A DNA stretch of 64,000 bases from contig NZ_CP102355.1 of NCBI RefSeq assembly GCF_009696685.2, positions 1,909,501-1,973,500 on the forward strand, in the 5' to 3' direction. The position numbers were made by a program, and so were the translations under genes. The notes under the pieces are model-generated. The model was not told where the DNA came from, ran no database searches, and saw nothing but the letters and a program-made list of their open reading frames with translations. Positions 58,577 through 64,000 of the stretch are shown here, piece after piece (the stretch's first letter is position 1; each line of letters opens with the position of its first letter). The DNA is from Paracoccus sp. SMMA_5_TC. Its GTDB lineage: Bacteria > Pseudomonadota > Alphaproteobacteria > Rhodobacterales > Rhodobacteraceae.

Positions 58577-59215
58577 CTACCTCAGGGCGCGGGCCTCTTG
58601 CGCGCGGGTTTCGATGGCAGTCCAGTTGCCGGATGCGACATCGGCATCGGGGGCGATCCAGCTGCCGCCGACGCAGACCACGTTCGGCAGCGCCAGATAA
58701 TCGCGGGCGCTGGCCGATGTCACCCCGCCGGTGGGACAAAAGGCGACCTGTGGCAACGGCGCCGCCAGCGATTTCAGCGCGGGGACACCGCCGGCGGCCT
58801 CGGCGGGAAAGAATTTCAGCATCGAATAGCCCATCTCCATCGACCGCATGACTTCGGATGCGGTGACGGCGCCGGGCAGCAGCGGCAGGCCGATGTCCTC
58901 GCAGGCACGCACCAGCCGCTCGGTCGCGCCGGGCGAGACGGCAAAGCTGGCCCCGGCATCCTGCGCCCGGCGCGCGTCGTCGGGGGTCAGCACGGTTCCT
59001 GCACCCACATGACCGCCCGGCACCTCGGCCATGGCCCGGATCACCTCGAGCGCGGCGGGCGTGCGCAGCGTGACCTCAAGCACCGGCAGTCCGCCGGCAA
59101 TCAGCGCACTGGCCAAGGGGCGGGCGGTGGCGGCGTCCGACACCACCAGCACGGGAATGACGGGCGCCAGTTCGCACAGGGCGCGGGTTTGGCGGGACTG
59201 CTGCTCGGGCGTCAT
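58577..59215 (-). CDS. eda: 2-dehydro-3-deoxyphosphogluconate aldolase (KDPG/KHG aldolase)
   Basis: This class I aldolase of the Entner-Doudoroff pathway cleaves KDPG to pyruvate and glyceraldehyde 3-phosphate. The 212-residue protein shows GLPVLEVTLRTP (Glu47), GAGTVLTPDDARRA, SPGATERLV and the Schiff-base lysine in MLKFFPAE (Lys134). No edd or sugar kinase is adjacent. The next gene upstream is unrelated, with about 80 bases between. Confidence 0.94.
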   Translation of the reverse strand: MTPEQQSRQTRALCELAPVIPVLVVSDAATARPLASALIAGGLPVLEVTLRTPAALEVIRAMAEVPGGHVGAGTVLTPDDARRAQDAGASFAVSPGATERLVRACEDIGLPLLPGAVTASEVMRSMEMGYSMLKFFPAEAAGGVPALKSLAAPLPQVAFCPTGGVTSASARDYLALPNVVCVGGSWIAPDADVASGNWTAIETRAQEARALR

Positions 59216-59296
59216 GGGAACCTCGATTCTGACCGGAAATCGGCGGCAGGTTGCGCCTTTTGCGGTCGCCGGGCAAGCCCGAATGTTAGCGGTAAC

Positions 59297-60424
59297 TCAC
59301 GGCTGGCCGTTTTCCGCCAGCAGCGGCGCCGGATCATAGCGTCCGGCCAGTTCCGCCGGCGCCTGCGCGGCCAAGGCCGCCAATACCGCCTGAATCGTGC
59401 CCTTTCCCCGCTCGGCAAGTATCTGGAACGGGCCGCGGGGAAAGTTCAGCCCCAGTCGCAGCGCCGTGTCGATGCCACCCGGGGTGGTGCCGCCTTCGGC
59501 AAGCAGCCAGGCGGCTTCGTTGACCAGCGCCGCCTCGATGCGCAGGGCGATCCGGTCGGCATCGGCGGGCGCCGGGCCGGGGCTGTCGGGGAACAGGAAC
59601 CCCCGGCCGGTCTTGCGTCCCAGATGGCCGTCGGCGACCTGCTGCCGCAGCGCCTGGAAAACGTGATAGCGCGGGTGACCGGCCATGGCCGCCGCCAGGC
59701 TTTCGGTCGCGGCCAGGTTGATGTCTGCCCCCACCAGATCGATCAGGGCGAACGGACCCAGCCGATAGCCGGCGGCCTGCATCGCGGCATCGATCTCGGC
59801 AGGGTTGCGGCCTTCGTGCAGCATGGCCAAGGCTTCGCCATAATAGGGCCGGGCGCAGCGGTTGACGATGAAGCCCGGCCGGTCGGGACAATCCACCACC
59901 GTCTTGCCGGCGGCCTCGGTCACCTGACGTGCCAGGGCCAGCGATTGCGGCGCGGTCCCGGCATGGGCGACCAGTTCGACCAGTTTCATCACCGGCGCCG
60001 GATTGAAGAAATGCAGCCCCAGAAGCCGTTCGGGGCGCGCAAGCGGGCGGGCGATTTCCGCGACCGACAGCGACGAGGTATTGGTGGCCAACACCGCATC
60101 CGCTGCCACGACCTGCTCGATCCGGGCAAAGATGTCGTGCTTGACCTGAATCTGCTCAAGGGCTGCCTCGATCACCAGCGCCGCTGGCGCCAGCGCGGCG
60201 ATGTCATCGACGACGCGAAAGCGCGCCAGCAAGGCGTCGCGATCCGCAGCGGACAGCTTGCCGTTGTCGACCCGCGGCGCCAGCGCCGCCCTCAGCCGAT
60301 CGGGCGCGCTGTCGCGCGCCGCGGCAGCGCTGTCGGTCCCCAGAACCTGAAATCCGGCAGCGGCATAGGTCTGGGCGATCCCCAGCCCCATGGTGCCCAG
60401 CCCGATGACGGCAATGACGGTCAT
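59297..60424 (-). CDS. 3-hydroxyacyl-CoA dehydrogenase (PaaH/Hbd type)
   Basis: This NAD-dependent dehydrogenase oxidises 3-hydroxyacyl-CoA to 3-ketoacyl-CoA. The 375-residue protein has VIGLGTMGLGIAQ (about 6-18), NTSSLSVAEIAR, HFFNPAPVMKLVE with the catalytic His, RPGFIVNRCARP, and a duplicated C-terminal helical domain. ATG 60424 is chosen because it starts the Rossmann fold. It is divergent from the monooxygenase cluster across tandem palindromes and probably takes part in the same aromatic or aryl-CoA degradation. Confidence 0.9.
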   Translation of the reverse strand: MTVIAVIGLGTMGLGIAQTYAAAGFQVLGTDSAAAARDSAPDRLRAALAPRVDNGKLSAADRDALLARFRVVDDIAALAPAALVIEAALEQIQVKHDIFARIEQVVAADAVLATNTSSLSVAEIARPLARPERLLGLHFFNPAPVMKLVELVAHAGTAPQSLALARQVTEAAGKTVVDCPDRPGFIVNRCARPYYGEALAMLHEGRNPAEIDAAMQAAGYRLGPFALIDLVGADINLAATESLAAAMAGHPRYHVFQALRQQVADGHLGRKTGRGFLFPDSPGPAPADADRIALRIEAALVNEAAWLLAEGGTTPGGIDTALRLGLNFPRGPFQILAERGKGTIQAVLAALAAQAPAELAGRYDPAPLLAENGQP

Positions 60425-60478
60425 GGCGCATTCCTTTCGTGGTCCATCCTGGACGCGAGGATGGCACGGCACAAAAAA

Positions 60479-60507
60479 TTTTCAAACTTAAAATTTCAAA
60501 CTTGAAA
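60479..60507. promoter_or_regulatory. Tandem palindromic operator in the divergent catabolic promoter
   Basis: Two adjacent copies, TTTTCAAACTTAAAA (60479-60493) and TTTCAAACTTGAAA (60494-60507), repeat TTTCAAACTT with a 14-base period. The second is a near-perfect palindrome, TTTCAA-AC-TTGAAA. It is AT-rich in a GC-rich surrounding and lies between the dehydrogenase and monooxygenase starts. It is probably the site for the MarR regulator encoded at 63590. The whole 60425-60573 spacer holds this and the promoters. Confidence 0.65.
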
Positions 60508-60573
60508 AAATAGCGATTCGGGTGCAGCGTTGGTTCTGGCTGAGAAGGCCGGATGCCAGCGGGGAGGTTGAGC

Positions 60574-62856
60574 ATGAAGATCTTGTGCATGGGCGGCGGG
60601 CCAGCGGGACTGTATTTTGCCATCTCGATGAAACTGCGTGACCCGTCGCACCAGATCACGGTGCTGGAGCGCAACAAGGCCAATGACACCTTCGGCTGGG
60701 GTGTCGTCCTGTCCGATGATGCCCTGGGCCGCATGCAGAAGAACGATCCTGTCAGCACCGAAGCGATCAGGTCGAACTTTGCCTATTGGGACGACATCGC
60801 CGTGATCCATGACGGTGTGCGCACGGTCTCGGGCGGGCACGGCTTTGCCGGCATCGGACGCAAGCAGATGCTGATCCTGTTGCAGCAGCGCGCCCGGGAG
60901 CTGGGTGTCGATCTGCGCTTTGAAAGCGTGTTCAGATCGGCCGAAGAATACCGCCGCGAATATGACCTGGTGGTGGGTTGCGACGGCATCAACTCTGTCG
61001 TCAGGGCCGAATATGCCGATGTGTTCAAGCCGGACATCGACACGCGCCTGTGCAAGTTCATCTGGCTGGGCACGCATCAGAAGTTCGACGATGCCTTCAC
61101 CTTCATCTTCGAGCGCACGGAACACGGCTGGATCTGGGCGCATGTCTATCAATTCGACGACAATACCGCGACCTTCATCGTCGAGACCCTGCCCGAAACC
61201 TGGGAAAAGCTGGGGTTTGCCGACATGTCCAAGGAAGAGTCGGTCGAGACCTGCCGCCGCATCTTCGAGCGTCATCTGGGCGGGCACGAGCTGATGTCCA
61301 ATGCCGCGCATCTGCGCGGTTCGGCAGTCTGGATCCAGTTCCCGCGCGTGATCTGCGAGCATTGGTATCATGAAAACGTCGTGCTGATGGGCGATGCCGC
61401 GGCGACGGGGCATTTCTCGATCGGGTCGGGAACACGACTGGCCTTCGACAGCGCCATCGCGCTTGCGGAATACCTGCATTCGGAACCGACGATGGAGGCC
61501 GCCTTTGCCCGCTATCAGGAAGAAAGGCGCCTTGAGGTGCTGCGCCTGCAATCGGCCGCCCGCAACAGCCTGGAATGGTTCGAGCAGGTCGAACGCTATC
61601 TGGACATGGAGCCCACGCAATTCGCCTATTCGCTGCTGACCCGCAGCCAGCGCATCAGCCACGAAAACCTGCGGCTGCGCGATCCCGAATGGCTTCAGGC
61701 GGCCGAGGACTGGTTCCAGAGCCGCGCCGGCGGCGAAAAGGGGCGGCGCCCGATGTTCGCGCCGTTCCGCTTGCGCGAAATGACGCTGAAGAACCGCATC
61801 GTGATGTCGCCCATGGCGCAATACAAGGCGGTCGATGGCTGCCCGACCGATTGGCATTTCTGCCATTACGCCGAAAGGGCCAAGGGCGGCGCGGCGCTTA
61901 TCTATACGGAAATGACCTGCGTGTCGCCCGAAGGGCGGATTACCCCCGGCTGTCCGGGCCTTTACGCCCCCGAGCACGAGGCCGCATGGAAGCGGCTGGC
62001 CGATTTCATTCATGCCGAAACTACCGCCAGGTTCTGCATGCAGATCGGCCATTCGGGGCGCAAGGGTTCGACCTGCGTGCCTTGGGACGGTGGCATCGAC
62101 GCCCCGCTGGCGCAGAACTGGCAGATCATGGCGCCCTCGGCCATTCCCTACAAGCCGGGCAATGCGGTGCCCAAGGCGATGGACCGGGCGGACATGGACA
62201 TGGTGCGCGACCAGTTCGTCGAGGCCGCCCGCATGGCCGAACGTATCGGCGCCGACATGATCGAGCTTCATGCCGCGCATGGCTATCTGATCGCCAGTTT
62301 CATCAGCCCGATCACCAACCACCGCGACGACGAATACGGCGGCAGCCTGGAAAACCGCATGCGCTATCCGCTGGAGGTGTTTGCCGCCATGCGCGCGGTC
62401 TGGCCTGAACACAAGCCGATGTCGGTGCGCATTTCGGCCAATGACTGGATCGACGGCGGCGTTACTCCGGAAGAGGCGGTGCAGATCGCGCGCATGTTCC
62501 GCGAAGCCGGCGCCGACATCATCGACGTGTCCTCGGGCCAGACCGATCCGGCGGAAAGGCCCGTCTATGGGCGCATGTTCCAGACACCTTTCAGCGATCG
62601 CATCCGCAACGAGGCCGGCATCGCCACGATGACGGTGGGCAACATCAGCGATTACGATCAGGTTAACGGTATCCTGATGGCGGGCCGCGCCGATCTGGTC
62701 TGTCTGGCGCGGATGCATCTGGCCGATCCCTACTGGACGCTGCACGCCGCGGTCGAACAGGGCGACACGCAATCCGAATGGCCGGTGCCCTACAAGGGTG
62801 GGCGCGACCTGCTGTTCAGGCTGCGTCAGCGTCAGCAAGAGGCGATCCGGGCATGA
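60574..62856 (+). CDS. Aryl-CoA monooxygenase/reductase fusion (2-aminobenzoyl-CoA or salicylyl-CoA type)
   Basis: This 760-residue two-domain flavoenzyme has an N-terminal FAD hydroxylase (about 1-380) with LCMGGGPAGLYFAISM, VVGCDGINS and NVVLMGDAAATGHFS. The C-terminal old-yellow-enzyme-like FMN reductase (about 390-760) has RMTLKNRIVMSPMAQY-like LREMTLKNRIVMSP, IGHSGRKG and HAAHGYLIASFISP. This domain order is that of 2-aminobenzoyl-CoA monooxygenase/reductase, also named salicylyl-CoA 5-hydroxylase in databases. The predicted pathway is aerobic anthranilate or related aryl-CoA breakdown. ATG 60574 follows GGGGAGG at 60561-60567. Actual substrate is unproven. Confidence 0.9.
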   Translation: MKILCMGGGPAGLYFAISMKLRDPSHQITVLERNKANDTFGWGVVLSDDALGRMQKNDPVSTEAIRSNFAYWDDIAVIHDGVRTVSGGHGFAGIGRKQMLILLQQRARELGVDLRFESVFRSAEEYRREYDLVVGCDGINSVVRAEYADVFKPDIDTRLCKFIWLGTHQKFDDAFTFIFERTEHGWIWAHVYQFDDNTATFIVETLPETWEKLGFADMSKEESVETCRRIFERHLGGHELMSNAAHLRGSAVWIQFPRVICEHWYHENVVLMGDAAATGHFSIGSGTRLAFDSAIALAEYLHSEPTMEAAFARYQEERRLEVLRLQSAARNSLEWFEQVERYLDMEPTQFAYSLLTRSQRISHENLRLRDPEWLQAAEDWFQSRAGGEKGRRPMFAPFRLREMTLKNRIVMSPMAQYKAVDGCPTDWHFCHYAERAKGGAALIYTEMTCVSPEGRITPGCPGLYAPEHEAAWKRLADFIHAETTARFCMQIGHSGRKGSTCVPWDGGIDAPLAQNWQIMAPSAIPYKPGNAVPKAMDRADMDMVRDQFVEAARMAERIGADMIELHAAHGYLIASFISPITNHRDDEYGGSLENRMRYPLEVFAAMRAVWPEHKPMSVRISANDWIDGGVTPEEAVQIARMFREAGADIIDVSSGQTDPAERPVYGRMFQTPFSDRIRNEAGIATMTVGNISDYDQVNGILMAGRADLVCLARMHLADPYWTLHAAVEQGDTQSEWPVPYKGGRDLLFRLRQRQQEAIRA

Positions 62857-63593
62857 CGCTGACGGGCAAGAGGGTTTTGGTCACCGGCGGCGGCACCGGG
62901 GTCGGTGCCGAACTGGCGCGATCCTTTGCCAAGGCAGGGGCCGAGGTGGTGGTTGCCGGCCGTCGCCTGGCGCCGCTGGAAAAGGTGGCGGGCGATCTGC
63001 CGGGGGCAAGGGCGCTGGTCTGCGACGTGACCGACGAAGCCAGCGTGACGGCGCTGTTCGAGCAGTCCGGACCCTGCGACATCGTCATCGCCAATGCCGG
63101 CGCAGCCGAAAGCGCGCCATTCCTGCGCACGGAACTGGACCAGTGGAACGCGATGCTGGCCGTCAATCTGACCGGCACCTTCCTGACGCTGCGCGAGGGC
63201 TTGCGGCAGATGCGAGGTTGGGGACGTCTGATCGCGGTGGCCTCGACCGCGGGGCTCAAGGGATACGCCTATGTCGCGCCCTATGCCGCCGCCAAGCACG
63301 GGGTGGTGGGCATGGTGCGCAGCCTGGCGCTGGAGGTGGCGCGCAAGCCCATCACCGTCAACGCGCTGTGCCCGGGCTTTCTGGAAACCGAAATGACCCA
63401 GCGTTCGATCGCCAACATCATGCAAAAGACCGGCGCGAGCACGGCCGAGGCGCGTGCCGCCCTGACCGCCACCAATCCGCAGGGCCGGCTGATCGCCCCG
63501 CAAGAGGTCGCGGCTGCGGCGCTGTGGCTTAGCGCGCCGGGGGCCGAAGGGATCAATGGTCAGGCCATCGCCATCGCCGGGGGCGAGATATGA
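62853..63593 (+). CDS. SDR family oxidoreductase
   Basis: This 246-residue classical short-chain dehydrogenase has the cofactor motif TGGGTGVG (11-18), NAG, catalytic Ser131, Tyr144 and Lys148 (PYAAAKHG) and the late PGFLETEMTQ. It overlaps the monooxygenase stop (ATGA) and the MarR start, so it belongs to the same operon. In similar clusters it is thought to be an enoyl- or hydroxyacyl-CoA step, but the substrate is not known here. Confidence 0.9.
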   Translation: MTLTGKRVLVTGGGTGVGAELARSFAKAGAEVVVAGRRLAPLEKVAGDLPGARALVCDVTDEASVTALFEQSGPCDIVIANAGAAESAPFLRTELDQWNAMLAVNLTGTFLTLREGLRQMRGWGRLIAVASTAGLKGYAYVAPYAAAKHGVVGMVRSLALEVARKPITVNALCPGFLETEMTQRSIANIMQKTGASTAEARAALTATNPQGRLIAPQEVAAAALWLSAPGAEGINGQAIAIAGGEI

Positions 63594-64000
63594 CCGACCC
63601 CCTGTCGAAACGGCGGCTGAAATTGTGGATCCGGCTGCTGGGGGTCACCCGCGCCGCCGAGGGGCGCCTGCGCGAGTTCCTGCGCACGCGCCATGAAACC
63701 ACCTTGCCGCGTTTCGATGTGATGGCCGCGCTGTATCGCCGGCGCGAAGGCATCAGCATGACCGAACTGTCGCGGATGCTGCTGGTGTCGAACGGCAATG
63801 CCACGGCGGTGGTGGACCGGCTGGAACGCGACGGTCTGGTGCGGCGCATGGCTTCGGACACTGATCGGCGCACGGTGCTGGTTACGCTGACGCCCGATGG
63901 CACCGCTGCCTTCGAGGGCTGGGCCGCCGATCACGAGGCCGAGGTGAACGACATCTTCTCTGACCTGACCGAGCAGGAAATCGACCTGCTGACCGATATC
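63590..64000 (+). CDS. MarR family transcriptional regulator (partial, runs off the window)
   Basis: The first 137 residues of a MarR-type regulator start at ATG 63590, overlapping the SDR stop (ATGA). The winged helix shows RFDVMAALYRRREGISMTELSRML, the recognition region VSNGNATAVVDRLERDGLVRR and the wing DTDRRTVLVTLTPDG, followed by the dimerisation helices. It is probably the ligand-sensing repressor of this cluster, acting on the palindromes at 60479-60507; this is inferred from linkage. The C terminus is missing. Confidence 0.9.
   Translation, partial: MTDPLSKRRLKLWIRLLGVTRAAEGRLREFLRTRHETTLPRFDVMAALYRRREGISMTELSRMLLVSNGNATAVVDRLERDGLVRRMASDTDRRTVLVTLTPDGTAAFEGWAADHEAEVNDIFSDLTEQEIDLLTDI

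Overview
The window looks like chromosome from a GC-rich alphaproteobacterium of the family Rhodobacteraceae, most likely Paracoccus or a close relative. The family-level call rests on gene content and order: a fused ispDF, a Mn-dependent pyrophosphatase, a propionate cluster (pccB, small lipoproteins, pccA, mcmA) and a CTGC-N3-GCAG palindrome of the kind bound by Paracoccus PhaR in front of a phaJ-like gene. Coding density is high. Many gene pairs overlap by 1 to 4 bases (ATGA or TGATG) or converge with overlapping 3' ends. I see no rRNA, tRNA, insertion sequence, prophage, CRISPR array or replication origin. The content is mostly core metabolism and cell envelope.

1-16 kb: the ATPase of a sugar ABC importer, a glycosyltransferase, a TraB/GumN protein, ppaC, a HAD hydrolase, phaJ, and the overlapping set ribF, YcgN-like and ltaE. 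On the minus strand follow ispDF, pgpA and pncC (isoprenoid, phospholipid and NAD housekeeping), then rpiA-gor and the membrane pair hflK-hflC on the plus strand. A strong bidirectional terminator separates hflC from an AI-2E family exporter.

16-25 kb: a TPP riboswitch in front of a TenA-family gene that lacks the thiaminase cysteine. Then a Nudix hydrolase, a FYDLN zinc-ribbon protein, a YgjP-like metallopeptidase, a GntR regulator, homoserine dehydrogenase, an unknown protein and an acetyltransferase.

22.9-31.7 kb: the methylmalonyl-CoA route for propionyl-CoA (mcmA, pccA, pccB), with small lipoproteins and hypothetical genes between the carboxylase subunits. A TTTGCAAA-type operator lies upstream of pccB, in the space shared with alr.

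31.7-45 kb: alr-mlaE-mlaF, then ybeZ-ybeY-corC, a two-gene membrane stress unit (DUF883 and holin-X type) behind a candidate EcfG promoter, grxD and bolA, an L,D-transpeptidase, a DUF3422 protein, a 24-residue lipoprotein coupled to an ArsC-like gene, a solitary substrate-binding protein, manC and ghrA.

45-52 kb: the complete rod-shape operon mreB-mreC-mreD-mrdA-rodA on the minus strand.

52-64 kb: leuA with an upstream Leu-rich leader peptide that appears to be translated from a leaderless message, purD, xseA, an MFS transporter, eda, and a divergent catabolic cluster. That cluster has a 3-hydroxyacyl-CoA dehydrogenase on one side and a fused aryl-CoA monooxygenase/reductase, an SDR and a MarR regulator on the other, around tandem palindromes. 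It runs off the right edge.

No wholly new multi-gene system stands out. The most interesting signals are regulatory elements and small genes: the leuA leader, the PhaR-like, PccR-like and MarR-like operators, the EcfG-like promoter, the Cys-less TenA under a TPP riboswitch, an ABM-GNAT fusion and tiny lipoproteins.
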